In this document: positions 17,979 through 27,170 of the stretch, piece by piece | How the letters are laid out: every line of letters starts with the position of its first letter | Position numbering within the stretch: the first letter of the stretch is position 1 | NCBI RefSeq assembly: GCF_042682745.1 | Contig: NZ_JBHUIO010000002.1 | Span: forward strand, 496,001 to 560,000 | Reading direction: 5' to 3' | DNA length: 64,000 nt | DNA from: Tumebacillus_A lipolyticus | GTDB lineage: Bacteria > Bacillota > Bacilli > Tumebacillales > Tumebacillaceae | The notes under the pieces: model-generated | What the model saw: only the letters and a program-made list of their open reading frames with translations | Told to the model about the DNA's origin: nothing | Databases searched by the model: none | Program-made: the position numbers and the translations under genes

Positions 17979-19169
17979 TTACTCTGCGTCGATTACTCTC
18001 ATTTCTGGCTGTTGAGCAAAGTAATTGTCCTTATACCCGTTCGACGTCCCGATCATGACAACTCGGTCCGCTTCCCCGATCTCTCCGCTCGCTTTCAACT
18101 TCTTCACCGCTTCCCAGACGACTGCAGACGAACTTTCCACATACAGCCCGCGGCGTGCTAGCTCCGCTTGTCCACGCAGCGCTTCGCCTCCGTTTACATC
18201 GATCGCTCGTCCACCCGATTCTTTCAGCGTATGCACCGATTGATAGGTGACGGTCGTCCCGCCGATCGACTCGGTGTTCGCATGATCTCCAGAAAAATGA
18301 TCGCGATAATCTTCCCCACTCAACACGCGGGACAAGCGACCAAACGGTTCGACCGCATACATGCGCGGAACGGTTTGAATCCACCCTGCCGCTTGTGCCT
18401 CTTTAAGCCCCTGCCAAATGCCCCAGAGCAAATCCCCTCTCGAAGTCGGGACAACTACTGCGGACAGGCCTGCCCCAGCGAATGATTCTGCCAACTCATG
18501 GCCGCACGTCTTGTACCCTTGCACGCCAAATGGATTGCTGCCTGTCGGTGGATCGAGATAGTTGGTCGCCGGATACCAGCCTTGCTCCTCTACCATCTTT
18601 CTCATATAGGACCAACGCTTGAGCGAATCGTGTGCCGCGACAAGCTCCGCCCCGGTCGAACGCACCGCTTGCCCCCAGATCGGATTCATCTGGACCGTCG
18701 TGATCACCACGCAGTTCAGGCCTGCTGCCGCCGCGTAGGCGGCGAGCGATGCACCCGCATTTCCACTCGATGCGGCGACCACCGTCGTGCAGCCGATCTC
18801 TTTGGCGCGAGCGACGACCAGCGCGCTCATCCTGTCCTTGTGCGATCCTGTCGGGTTCTGCCCTTCATTTTTCAGCCAGAGACTGCCGACCTCCACTTCT
18901 GCTGCGAAATCGGGCAGGTCGACCAAAGGTGTGTCCCCTTCGCCCAAGGTCGGATACGTGCGATAGGGCAACCTGTCGGCAAAGCGCCTCATCCCCCGAA
19001 CTTTTGGATCGACGCTCCACGCCGCGTCCGCCGCATAATCGATCTTCAGCGAGGCTGGAAATCCTTGCGCCAGACAGGATGGGCAACCTGCCGTGTAATC
19101 GCCCCACTCATACTCCGCCCCACAGCGAAGGCACGACAGCGATCTGGCCAACTCGTTTTGTACGAACAT
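17979..19169 (-). CDS. thrC: Threonine-synthase-like PLP enzyme
   Basis: A 396-residue fold-type II PLP protein. The N-terminus carries a four-cysteine zinc ribbon (C13, C16, C29, C32), then LGEGDTPLVDLP, the PLP-lysine motif NPTGSHKDR (K111), SSGNAGASLAAYAAAAGL and a C-terminal MIGTSNGYKD. Threonine synthase converts O-phosphohomoserine to threonine. The usual motif is NPTGSFKDR; phenylalanine is replaced by histidine here, so a related activity on another O-phospho amino acid is possible. ATG 19169 has GAAGGAG upstream; the longer frame is rejected. It stands alone and not with hom or thrB. Confidence 0.75.
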   Translation of the reverse strand: MFVQNELARSLSCLRCGAEYEWGDYTAGCPSCLAQGFPASLKIDYAADAAWSVDPKVRGMRRFADRLPYRTYPTLGEGDTPLVDLPDFAAEVEVGSLWLKNEGQNPTGSHKDRMSALVVARAKEIGCTTVVAASSGNAGASLAAYAAAAGLNCVVITTVQMNPIWGQAVRSTGAELVAAHDSLKRWSYMRKMVEEQGWYPATNYLDPPTGSNPFGVQGYKTCGHELAESFAGAGLSAVVVPTSRGDLLWGIWQGLKEAQAAGWIQTVPRMYAVEPFGRLSRVLSGEDYRDHFSGDHANTESIGGTTVTYQSVHTLKESGGRAIDVNGGEALRGQAELARRGLYVESSSAVVWEAVKKLKASGEIGEADRVVMIGTSNGYKDNYFAQQPEMRVIDAE

Positions 19170-19355
19170 CCTCTTCCACTCCTTCCAATCTGTCCGATGC
19201 GAGCAAGCACGCTCTGAGCGACTTCTCATTGCTTTCACCATATCACAGCGGCAACACAAGTCCAAGACAAAAGCTCGCCCGTGGTTGCCTGTACGTTACA
19301 AGAGTCGTCTCATGTAAATACACTGATAAAAACGCATGCAAAGGAAGGGAAGCAC

Positions 19356-21167
19356 ATGGAGGAAATGATCAGTCAGCCAAAGGAAGGGACCACCCTTGAC
19401 CCATGGCTGATTCAGCCATGGGGTGACGTGGAAGGCGATGTGCCGACCGTCCCGCCCGAGCTGGAAGCGATGGCCTATGAAGTGATCAAAGAGTACGACA
19501 TGTCGGTCAGCGAACTGTTGCTCATCACGACGAAACCGGATAAGGGCGGCGCCATCTGGAAGATCCAGACCAACCACGGTCCGCGCAGCTTAAAAGTGCT
19601 TCACCGCACACCAGCTCGCAGCCTGTTCAGCGTTGGTGCCCAACAATATCTGGTGGAAAAAGGGGCGCGGGTTCCCGCCTTGATCCCAGACAGGCGGGGC
19701 GAGCTATCAGTCGAGCGCGGCGGCAAGCTCTGGATCGTCACCGATTGGATCGAACCGCTGACCCCAGCAGCCAAAGTCGATCTCACTGGCGCTCAGCAAC
19801 TCTGTTTCGGACTGGGTGAATTTCATAAGCATTCGCAAGGATACACGCCACCAAAAGGCGCGGTGAACGCCACCCGCCTCCATCGCTATCCGATGTCCTA
19901 TTACAAAATACTGAACAAGCTCGACTGGTTCCGCCACATCGCCACCCTCTACTCCGATCTACCTGCCAGTCAGAAACTGCTCTCGCTGATCAGCAAATAT
20001 GAGCAACAGGCGCGTAATGCGATGTACACGTTGGAACAATCCCCCTACAAGGAATTGGTGCAACGCGGTGAAGCAACATGGGGGTTCGCCCATCAAGACT
20101 ACGGGTGGTCGAACGGTCAGGTCGGCCCCGACGGTCAGATTTGGATCATCGACCTGGACGGCGTCGCTTTCGACTTGCCGATTCGCGACCTGCGCAAACT
20201 GATGACTTCTACGATGGAAGATATGGGGCAATGGGATCTGGCGTGGATTCGCGGCATGATCGACGCCTATCATCAATCCAATCCGATCGAGCCGGAACTG
20301 ATGCAAGTGCTGTTGATCGATATGGCGATGCCCAATGAGTTTTACAAACACGTCAAAGAGGTCGTCTATGCGCCAGAGCTATTTTTGACCGCCGAGACGG
20401 AAGCGATGCTCGATCGCATGGAAGCGACAGATGCAACCAAATGGCCTGCCCTGCAAGAGCTCGGCGCACAGATCCTCGAAGCTCCGGCCGACTGGGTGCC
20501 CTCGCTCAAGGCGCATCTCGTACCAGCTTCCAACCAAAGCCTCGCGCTCGACACGACCGGGGTCGTCTCCCCCGAGCTCGCACCGGAGATCGCACCAGGG
20601 ATCGCACCGAGGATCGCACCGAGGATCGCACCAGGGATCGCACCAGGGATCGCACCGGGGATCGCACCGGGGATCGCACCGGGGATCGCACCGGGGATCG
20701 CACCGGGGATCGCTTACGAAGACGCACCGTCGATCACACCGGAACAGCCGCTTGTCGCAGCTGAGGAACTCAAGTCGTTCGACAATCTGATCACCAGCAT
20801 TCCCGCAGCTACCAACTCTGTACTGCCGAACTACCAAGAGTGGGTCGATAACTTGCGCGAACAGATTCTCGCGATGCGAAAAACGCCGACGCCAGCTTCC
20901 ATTCCTTCTTTTCCAACAAAGGCGCCCGCCGCGAAGAAACCTTCCGCTTCCAGAAGGTCGTCCGCATCGGAAAGGACTTTCTCATCCGACTGGAATCACA
21001 AGGAGCCAGAGAGCAAGAGCATCGTGGAACGAGCGCAGGAAATTCTTAACAACACCAGTTTGAACTTGGAGTTGAATACGATTCCGCAGGTCGGACAGTT
21101 GTCGCCCTACACCCAGGAACTGCTCAACAAGATCATCGTCAAACGAAAGGAGAGACGGCGTACGTGA
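19356..21167 (+). CDS. CotS-family spore coat protein with an APGI repeat tract
   Basis: A 603-residue protein. The first 380 residues match the CotS/YutH kinase-like family (YDMSVSELLLITTKPDKGGAIWKI; PRSLKVLHR; WGFAHQDYGWSNGQVG; IDLDGVAFDLPIRDLRKL). CotS proteins are spore-coat components with an aminoglycoside-phosphotransferase fold; here the HQDYGWSN segment resembles a kinase catalytic loop. Residues 409-452 are eleven tandem APxI units from a 12-bp DNA repeat, followed by an extended, serine/lysine-rich tail absent from CotS. ATG 19356 follows AAGGAAGGG. The next gene overlaps it by 4 bases, forming an operon with the CotSA-like glycosyltransferase and an epimerase. Mother-cell (late sporulation) expression is expected by analogy only. 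Confidence 0.82.
   Translation: MEEMISQPKEGTTLDPWLIQPWGDVEGDVPTVPPELEAMAYEVIKEYDMSVSELLLITTKPDKGGAIWKIQTNHGPRSLKVLHRTPARSLFSVGAQQYLVEKGARVPALIPDRRGELSVERGGKLWIVTDWIEPLTPAAKVDLTGAQQLCFGLGEFHKHSQGYTPPKGAVNATRLHRYPMSYYKILNKLDWFRHIATLYSDLPASQKLLSLISKYEQQARNAMYTLEQSPYKELVQRGEATWGFAHQDYGWSNGQVGPDGQIWIIDLDGVAFDLPIRDLRKLMTSTMEDMGQWDLAWIRGMIDAYHQSNPIEPELMQVLLIDMAMPNEFYKHVKEVVYAPELFLTAETEAMLDRMEATDATKWPALQELGAQILEAPADWVPSLKAHLVPASNQSLALDTTGVVSPELAPEIAPGIAPRIAPRIAPGIAPGIAPGIAPGIAPGIAPGIAPGIAYEDAPSITPEQPLVAAEELKSFDNLITSIPAATNSVLPNYQEWVDNLREQILAMRKTPTPASIPSFPTKAPAAKKPSASRRSSASERTFSSDWNHKEPESKSIVERAQEILNNTSLNLELNTIPQVGQLSPYTQELLNKIIVKRKERRRT
20580..20711 (+). repeat. Eleven tandem 12-bp repeats inside the CotS-like gene
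   Basis: The unit GCACCGGGGATC and close variants occurs 11 times without a break, encoding APEI, APGI, APRI, APRI and seven APGI units. The last seven copies differ from each other by at most one base, which suggests recent slippage-type expansion. Copy-number changes keep the reading frame. Confidence 0.95.
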
Positions 21168-22291
21168 AAATATTAATGATCTGCACCGAAAAGCTCCCCG
21201 TCCCGCCCGTGCGGGGGGGAGCGATTCAAACCTATATCGCAGGGATCGCCCCTGAGCTTTCCCTTCAGCACGACATCACCATCCTCGGCATCACCGACCC
21301 TAGCCTACCCAACTCGGAGCGACTGGGCAGAATTCAGTTTGAACGGGTGCCAGGCAAACAGTTCGACCTGTACGCGGAGAATGTGGCTGGCTTTTTGCAA
21401 GGCAAGCATTACGATCTGATCCACGTGTTCAACCGCCCCCGTCTGATCGGGCCGGTGCGCCAAATGGCTCCACGCTCCCGCATCGTGCTCTCGATGCACA
21501 ACGATATGTTTACACCAGACAAGATCTCTCCGGAGGACGCACAGACTGCGATCAATGAGGTCGAGCGCATCGTGACCGTCTCCGACTATGTCGGAAACGC
21601 CATCGCCGCACTCTACCCGAGCGCGCAGCCGAAGCTGCGCACCATTTACTCCGGCGTCGATCTCGGGCGTTACGCAAAAACGTCAGAGGCGAACGCCATT
21701 CGTCATCAACTGCGAAGCGAGCACGGCATTTCTGACAAAAAAGTGATTCTGTTCGTCGGACGGCTCTCTCCCAAAAAAGGGGCGGACATTCTCGTTCGCT
21801 CCATGCAACAGGTGGCGCAGCGTCACTCCGATGCAGCGCTCGTGATCGTCGGCGGCAAATGGTATAGCGACAACGAGATCTCCGACTATGTGGCCTATGT
21901 GCGCGCTTTGGCTGCTCGCTCACCCGTCCCGGTCGTCACCACCGGCTACGTCGCAGCCGATCAGGTGCATCATTGGTTTCATGCGGGCGACCTGTTCGTC
22001 TGCGCCTCGCAATGGGAGGAGCCGCTCGCTCGCGTTCACTATGAGGCGATGGCGGCCGAACTTCCGATCGTCACCACCGCTCGCGGCGGGAATCCGGAAG
22101 TGATCTCCCTCGGGCAGAACGGCCTGCTGATCGAGACGCCGGAAGACCCGAACGCTTTTGGTGAGAAAATCTCAATGTTGCTCTCCGATACTGGGAAGAT
22201 GAGGATGATGGGGCAACAAGGGCGAAAGTTGGCCGAACAGCGATTTGGCTTTTCACGGGTGATTCGCGAGATCCTTGAGGTTTGGCGATGA
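21164..22291 (+). CDS. cotSA: CotSA-like family 4 glycosyltransferase of the spore coat
   Basis: A 375-residue GT-B glycosyltransferase. It opens with MKILMICTEKLPVPPVRGGAIQTYI (glycine-rich acceptor loop), has the HNDMF and VSDYVGNAI segments, and in the C-terminal half FVGRLSPKKGADILVRSM and EEPLARVHYEAMAAELPIVTT (E-x7-E donor-binding motif). It pairs with a CotS-like gene as cotSA does in Bacillus subtilis. The start GTG overlaps the preceding stop by 4 bases. The sugar donor is unknown; the neighbouring epimerase, thymidylyltransferase and UDP-glucose dehydrogenase genes are candidates to supply it. Confidence 0.87.
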   Translation: MKILMICTEKLPVPPVRGGAIQTYIAGIAPELSLQHDITILGITDPSLPNSERLGRIQFERVPGKQFDLYAENVAGFLQGKHYDLIHVFNRPRLIGPVRQMAPRSRIVLSMHNDMFTPDKISPEDAQTAINEVERIVTVSDYVGNAIAALYPSAQPKLRTIYSGVDLGRYAKTSEANAIRHQLRSEHGISDKKVILFVGRLSPKKGADILVRSMQQVAQRHSDAALVIVGGKWYSDNEISDYVAYVRALAARSPVPVVTTGYVAADQVHHWFHAGDLFVCASQWEEPLARVHYEAMAAELPIVTTARGGNPEVISLGQNGLLIETPEDPNAFGEKISMLLSDTGKMRMMGQQGRKLAEQRFGFSRVIREILEVWR

Positions 22292-23238
22292 GACGAAAGC
22301 GAGTGCTCGTCACCGGATGCGCAGGCTTTATCGGCTCCTCGCTCTGTGAACGATTGCTCAGAGAGGGAATTGAAGTGTACGGAATCGACATGTTCGTCCC
22401 CAACTATGACCGCTGGATCAAGGAGCGAAACCTCTCTTCGCTCCTTCTCCACCCCCAGTTCCACTTTTTCGAAAGCGACCTGCGCCACCTGTCCTTCTCC
22501 GAACTTTTGCTCCGCGTCGATGAAGTGTTTCATCAAGCGGCGCTGCCAGGAGTCCGCACTTCATGGGGCGGTCAGTTTCAGCAATATGTCGATCACAACA
22601 TTTTGGTCACCCAAGCGCTGCTCGAAGCGGCCAAAAATTCGAACGTCCAAAAGATCGTCTACGCTTCCTCCTCTTCTGTCTATGGCGGCATGGAGGGCCC
22701 GACAGACGAGACGCGCCCGCCACATCCGATCTCCCCGTACGGGGTGACCAAACTGTCTGCCGAACAGCTTTGCCAACTGTATGCCAAAGTGTTCGGGGTT
22801 CCAGTCGTCTCCTTGCGCTACTTTACCGTCTTCGGTCCACGACAGCGGCCGGATATGGCCATTCACAAGTTCATTAAGCAGATTCTGACCGGCAATCCGA
22901 TTCAAATCTACGGAGATGGGGAGCAATCGCGAGACTTCACCTTTGTAGACGATGCGGTGACCGCCAACCTGCTGGCAGCTGCTTCCCCCAGCGCAGGCGA
23001 GGTTTTCAACATCGGTGGCATCTCCCGTCTCACCGTCAACGAGTTGATCTCCCTGATCGAAAAACATGCTGGCAAGCGAGCTCACCTGCAGACACTGCCC
23101 GAGCAGCCAGGCGATCCGAAACACACGTTTGCAGACATCACAAAGGCCAAAACCACTCTCGGCTACAACCCGCAATTCGATGTGGAACGAGGCGTTCACC
23201 TGCAGATCGAACAGGTGCGCTCGCTCTACAACCTCTGA
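22288..23238 (+). CDS. ytcB: NAD-dependent NDP-sugar epimerase/dehydratase (YtcB-like)
   Basis: A 316-residue extended short-chain dehydrogenase. The NAD-binding motif TGCAGFIGSSL is at the N-terminus, the serine pair ASSSSVYGG near the middle and the catalytic SPYGVTK (YxxxK) follow; RYFTVFGPRQRPDMAIHKF is typical of UDP-glucose or UDP-glucuronate 4-epimerases. ATG 22288 overlaps the cotSA-like stop (ATGA). Third gene of the coat-glycosylation operon and followed by a terminator. In Bacillus subtilis ytcB lies with ytcA and ytcC next to cot genes, and all three counterparts are present in this region. Confidence 0.85.
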   Translation: MRRKRVLVTGCAGFIGSSLCERLLREGIEVYGIDMFVPNYDRWIKERNLSSLLLHPQFHFFESDLRHLSFSELLLRVDEVFHQAALPGVRTSWGGQFQQYVDHNILVTQALLEAAKNSNVQKIVYASSSSVYGGMEGPTDETRPPHPISPYGVTKLSAEQLCQLYAKVFGVPVVSLRYFTVFGPRQRPDMAIHKFIKQILTGNPIQIYGDGEQSRDFTFVDDAVTANLLAAASPSAGEVFNIGGISRLTVNELISLIEKHAGKRAHLQTLPEQPGDPKHTFADITKAKTTLGYNPQFDVERGVHLQIEQVRSLYNL

Positions 23239-23240
23239 AC

Positions 23241-23276
23241 AGCAGCGCCCTGCTCCCCCGCGGAGAGGGCGCTGCT
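23241..23276 (+). terminator. Terminator of the cotS-cotSA-epimerase operon
   Basis: Stem AGCAGCGCCC / GGGCGCTGCT with a 16-base loop followed by GTTTCTGCTTTT. Confidence 0.75.
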
Positions 23277-23351
23277 GTTTCTGCTTTTGGATCGCATCCT
23301 GCTCGCACGCTCCGCTCTCTTGAGCCTGTCCATCAGGAGCGATCGCACAAG

Positions 23352-23389
23352 CCTAGCAAGCCCCCTCATGTCAGAGGGGGCTTGCTAGG
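23352..23389. terminator. Long perfect hairpin at the convergent operon junction
   Basis: CCTAGCAAGCCCCCTC and GAGGGGGCTTGCTAGG form a 16-base-pair stem with a 6-base loop. It overlaps the stop codon of the nucleotidylyltransferase gene on the minus strand. T tracts are lacking, so it may act mainly as a transcription barrier or RNA-stabilising structure. Confidence 0.7.
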
Positions 23390-24422
23390 GCTGATGATCA
23401 TTCTTCCGATCGGGCAACTGCACTTGGGAGTGATCCCCAAGCATGCAGATGATTCGCTCCGCTTCCTTGCCGCTGTGCAGTCTGGTCGCCCGTCCGAACA
23501 CGCTCTGCTCGATCTTCATCTCCACCCCGCAGATGGAGGCGCCCTCAAGGCAGATGCTATCCTCGATCATGCAGGATTGGAGCATCACGCCATCTTGGAC
23601 CGACACGTGCGGGCCGACCACCACATCTTTGAGCTGGCAGCCATCTCCGATTAACACCGGACCTCTGATCGTGCAGTTCTCCACCTTCGAATCTTTGCCG
23701 ATGATCACCCGACTGCCCTGCATTTCATCGAGCATCCAACGATTTGCTAAAATCCAGCGCTCTAAAGTTCCGACATCCGAATACGGTTTGTTTGTGATCG
23801 AGAAGGAGACCGAGCGGCCGGAAGCGATCAACTTTTGAATCGCATCGGTGATCTCGTACTCCCCCCTTGCGGACGGTTTCAGCTCGGTGATCGCCTGAAA
23901 GATGCTCGGCTGAAACACGTACGCTCCGATGACGGCAAGATCGCTTTTCGGGCGCTTCGGCTTTTCGACCAGCGAGAGGATCTTATGATCCCGAATATCT
24001 GCGATCCCATAGTCGCTCGGATTCTCCACGCGCGCAAGCATGATCGCCCCATCGTGGCCTTGAAACGCTGAGCTCAGCGTCTGCAAATCCTCATAGATCA
24101 GGTTGTCACCGAGCAGCAACACGAACGGCTCTTTCCCGAGAAACTGCTGTGCAGTCTGCACAGCATGGGCGATGCCGAGCGGTTTTGTCTGCGGGATGAT
24201 CTCGATTCGGCATTGCGTGTCATAGCGAGTCAGATATTCGCTGATCGCCAGCTGCTGCGGGTTGACCACCACGCCGATCTCAACAATCCCCAACCCGCGA
24301 AGCTTTTCGATGCAATACTCAAGGATCGGCCGATTGGCGACTGGGAGCAGCGTCTTCGGGGTGGTATGCGAAAATGGATGCATCCGCGTCCCTCGCCCCG
24401 CACAAAGAATTAAGCCTTTCAT
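23385..24422 (-). CDS. Glucose-1-phosphate thymidylyltransferase, long RmlA type
   Basis: A 345-residue nucleotidyltransferase. LCAGRGTRMHPFSHTTPKTLLPV is the NTP-binding signature, LLGDNLI supplies the metal aspartate, and the C-terminal third is a left-handed beta-helix-like segment (isoleucine/valine hexapeptides such as VIIGKDSKVENCTIRGPVLI), which marks the longer StrD/RmlA subgroup. It should make dTDP- or UDP-glucose. ATG 24422 overlaps the UDP-glucose dehydrogenase stop, so it is the last gene of that operon. Confidence 0.85.
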   Translation of the reverse strand: MKGLILCAGRGTRMHPFSHTTPKTLLPVANRPILEYCIEKLRGLGIVEIGVVVNPQQLAISEYLTRYDTQCRIEIIPQTKPLGIAHAVQTAQQFLGKEPFVLLLGDNLIYEDLQTLSSAFQGHDGAIMLARVENPSDYGIADIRDHKILSLVEKPKRPKSDLAVIGAYVFQPSIFQAITELKPSARGEYEITDAIQKLIASGRSVSFSITNKPYSDVGTLERWILANRWMLDEMQGSRVIIGKDSKVENCTIRGPVLIGDGCQLKDVVVGPHVSVQDGVMLQSCMIEDSICLEGASICGVEMKIEQSVFGRATRLHSGKEAERIICMLGDHSQVQLPDRKNDHQP

Positions 24423-25729
24423 TCGGATCGCCTCTCCCCAACGCACGCATAGGCAAAGCCACTTGCGCGCAACTTGTCGCCGTCAAGCGCATTGCGACCG
24501 TCCAAGATCCAACGACCGCGCATCCGCTTGCGCACCTTTGACCAATCGAGGTCGAGAAACTCCGGCCACTCGGTGACCAAAAGCACCGCATCCGCTCCGT
24601 CGATCGCCCCGTATGCATCTGTCGCCATTTTTACTTGGGGGTGAATTTGCCGCACCGCCTCCATGCCTTGAGGGTCGAAAGCGCTTACCTCTGCCCCGCG
24701 CTCCTGCAGCATCTCGATCATCGCAAGCGCTGGCGCTTCCCGAATGTCGTCAGTCCCAGGCTTGAAGGTCAACCCGAGCAGGGCGATTCGCTTGCCGGAA
24801 AAAGGGCCGATCGCCGTTTCTACCTTCTGCAAAAACCAGGGCGCTTGGGTCTGATTGATCGAGGTCACCGCATCTAACAGCTGGAGCGGCACCCCCTGTT
24901 GTTTGCCAAGATGGATCAGCGCTCGCACATCTTTGGGAAAACAAGATCCTCCATAGCCGATTCCTGCGCGCAAGAACTGCGGACCGATTCGAGAATCCAA
25001 TCCCATTCCGCGAGCCACTTTGCTGATCGAGCTTCCCGTCTTTTCACAGAGGCGAGCGAGCTCGTTGACAAACGATATTTTGAGCGCCAAGAAGGCGTTG
25101 GATGCGTATTTGATCATCTCCGCATCGCGAACGCTCGTGTACAGCATGACCGTCCGCACACCTTGGTACAGCTCTGTCATCATGGCTCGTGCCTTGTCCG
25201 ATTCGCAGCCGATCACCACGCGGTCCGGGTGCAAAGCGTCGTGAAGCGCCTTTCCTTCCCGCAAAAACTCTGGATTGGACACGACATCAAACGGGATGAC
25301 CACACCTCGCTTGGCAAGCTCTGCTTCGAGGATCGCTCGCACTCGATCGCCCGTTCCGACCGGAACTGTGCTCTTGCTGACCACTACCTTGTAGCGATCG
25401 AGATGGCGACCGATCTGCCGCACAGCCTCCTCGATATAGCTCAAATCGGCCGATCCGTCCGATTGCGAGGGCGTGCCGACTGTGAGGAAGAGGATCTCGC
25501 TTTCTGTCACCGCCTTGGGCAGGTCGGTGGTAAAGGTCAGGCTGCCTTGCGTGATCAACGACCCCATCAGCGCTTCCAACCCTTCTTCATAAAAAGGCAA
25601 TCGTCCGCTGTTTAGCATCGCCACCTTCTGCTGATCGACGTCCACGCCGATCACCCGATGTCCCATCGATGCTAGTGTGGCGCAGGTCGTCGCGCCAACA
25701 TATCCTGTACCGATAACCGATACGTGCAT
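24419..25729 (-). CDS. ytcA: UDP-glucose 6-dehydrogenase (YtcA/TuaD-like)
   Basis: A 436-residue enzyme oxidising UDP-glucose to UDP-glucuronate with NAD. The N-terminal Rossmann motif VIGTGYVGATTCATLA, the hinge region, and GIGYGGSCFPKDVRAL with the catalytic cysteine are all present, as is the C-terminal LLGLTFKPGTDDIREAPA. ATG 25729 has GGGAGG 3-6 bases upstream. Together with the adjacent epimerase-type gene it could supply UDP-glucuronate or galacturonate for a coat polysaccharide. Confidence 0.92.
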   Translation of the reverse strand: MHVSVIGTGYVGATTCATLASMGHRVIGVDVDQQKVAMLNSGRLPFYEEGLEALMGSLITQGSLTFTTDLPKAVTESEILFLTVGTPSQSDGSADLSYIEEAVRQIGRHLDRYKVVVSKSTVPVGTGDRVRAILEAELAKRGVVIPFDVVSNPEFLREGKALHDALHPDRVVIGCESDKARAMMTELYQGVRTVMLYTSVRDAEMIKYASNAFLALKISFVNELARLCEKTGSSISKVARGMGLDSRIGPQFLRAGIGYGGSCFPKDVRALIHLGKQQGVPLQLLDAVTSINQTQAPWFLQKVETAIGPFSGKRIALLGLTFKPGTDDIREAPALAMIEMLQERGAEVSAFDPQGMEAVRQIHPQVKMATDAYGAIDGADAVLLVTEWPEFLDLDWSKVRKRMRGRWILDGRNALDGDKLRASGFAYACVGERRSE

Positions 25730-25817
25730 AAACCTCCCTGCTTTCTCAGATAGAATTGGTTCTTATATCCTATGAACCGATCAATTTTGTGGAGACGGTG
25801 TAAAAGTACAACCGCGA

Positions 25818-27170
25818 TCAGAGTCCGCGCATCACCTGCACAAAGGTGGGATCTGGCAGTTGGTAATCTGCCGGATAGGAACTGCCGAGCTGCGCGAGCC
25901 ATGCGGGGGAAGTTGCTTGTTGTAGCGAAGCGCTGCGAAATTGCGCCTGTCGCATCTGAACAGCTTTCCCTTGCAGGATCTCTTGGTACAACCTCATCGT
26001 CCGCACGCGCATCGTCTCCAGCGACCACTGCTGACTCCCCCAGGCCTTTGCGGTCGCACCGATTCGCTCACAGCCCGCTCGATCCGCAAGAGCGTGCATG
26101 ATCGAGTTGCACAGCGCTGCGCTGTCTGCAGGTGGCGTGAGATAACCGGTCGCTCCTGGGCGAATCATTTCTGGAATCCCCCCTACCTCCGAGGCGATCA
26201 CCGTCCTGCCAGCCACTTGCGCTTCCATGATCGAGTACGGACAGTTTTCCTGCAGGCTCGGCAGCACGCAGAGATCGGCAAGTTGGAGCAATGCTGGCAC
26301 ATCGCTTCGATCGCCGAGCAGCTCAACATCCTCTTGCAAGCCGAGCTGACCGATCTGCATTTCGATCTCTTTGCGCCCCGCGCCCTCGCCGATCAGCCAG
26401 CAGACCCAGCCTCCCCGACGAGCTTTTAGTTCGGCGAGCGCGTCGAGCAGATGAATATGTCCTTTCAGCCGATCCAGACGAGCGACAACTGCGATCACTT
26501 GCTTCCCATGCGGCTTGCGCTGTTCGGTCGGTCGACCCATCGCTGCCCAAAACGTTCTGATGTCCATCCCGTTTGGAATGACGCGCAGACCTTTTTCCGA
26601 AACGGACAGGTCGCGCAGGAAGATATCTTTCATCCATTTCGAGGGGAGAATGGCGAGATCTGCTGAGGCGATGCCGATCGACTCTTGTGCGAGCGAAAAG
26701 CGGTGATGAGCCGAGTGGGGCTCTCGGATGACCCCCTGTTGCAGCAATTCGAAGGAATAATAACCGTGAATGGTTGCGATCAGCGGCGCTTGCGGAGGTT
26801 TGATTCTTGAGAGGACGCGTGTGGAGATCACATCTTGCGTGTGAAACAGATCATAGCGAGAGATATCGAGCGCAGCTGCTGCCGCTTCAAACAAATAGCG
26901 CTGCATTTCCATCCGCAAGATGCCAGGATCGAGCGCAGGTAACAACCGATCATAGTGAGAAGCGAGATGTTCGGCAATCGCCTGTTGAGCTGGCTTTTTT
27001 TCAAAGCGTGTTCCCTGACCGATCAGGTAGTAATGCTTCCCATCCGGATGTTGAGTTAGCACATCTACCTCGTGGCCACGCGCCTCGACAATTTTTTTTA
27101 GCTGATTGACATACGTCCAAAGTCCCCCTGTATTGGGCAGTGCAAAATAGGAGGCGAGCAGTATTTTCAT
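25818..27170 (-). CDS. ytcC: Family 4 glycosyltransferase (YtcC-like)
   Basis: A 450-residue GT-B enzyme. The acceptor-side start is MKILLASYFALPNTGGLWTYV; the donor half has VARLDRLKGHIHLLDAL and ENCPYSIMEAQVAGRTVIASEVGG (E-x7-E motif). The 60 C-terminal residues after VRTMRLYQEIL are an extra tail. Its place between UDP-glucose dehydrogenase and the HipA-like gene, facing the cotS group, parallels ytcC of Bacillus subtilis; the acceptor is unknown. It overlaps the upstream HipA-like gene by 4 bases. Confidence 0.87.
   Translation of the reverse strand: MKILLASYFALPNTGGLWTYVNQLKKIVEARGHEVDVLTQHPDGKHYYLIGQGTRFEKKPAQQAIAEHLASHYDRLLPALDPGILRMEMQRYLFEAAAAALDISRYDLFHTQDVISTRVLSRIKPPQAPLIATIHGYYSFELLQQGVIREPHSAHHRFSLAQESIGIASADLAILPSKWMKDIFLRDLSVSEKGLRVIPNGMDIRTFWAAMGRPTEQRKPHGKQVIAVVARLDRLKGHIHLLDALAELKARRGGWVCWLIGEGAGRKEIEMQIGQLGLQEDVELLGDRSDVPALLQLADLCVLPSLQENCPYSIMEAQVAGRTVIASEVGGIPEMIRPGATGYLTPPADSAALCNSIMHALADRAGCERIGATAKAWGSQQWSLETMRVRTMRLYQEILQGKAVQMRQAQFRSASLQQATSPAWLAQLGSSYPADYQLPDPTFVQVMRGL

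Noticed and set aside
20580..20711. CRISPR array
   Set aside because: Units are 12 bases, directly tandem and without spacers; they are in-frame coding repeats.
20379..20837. Minus-strand frame rich in DPRC repeats
   Set aside because: It is the reverse of the 12-bp repeat in the CotS-like gene; repeats keep all frames open. The plus-strand gene has family motifs and operon context.
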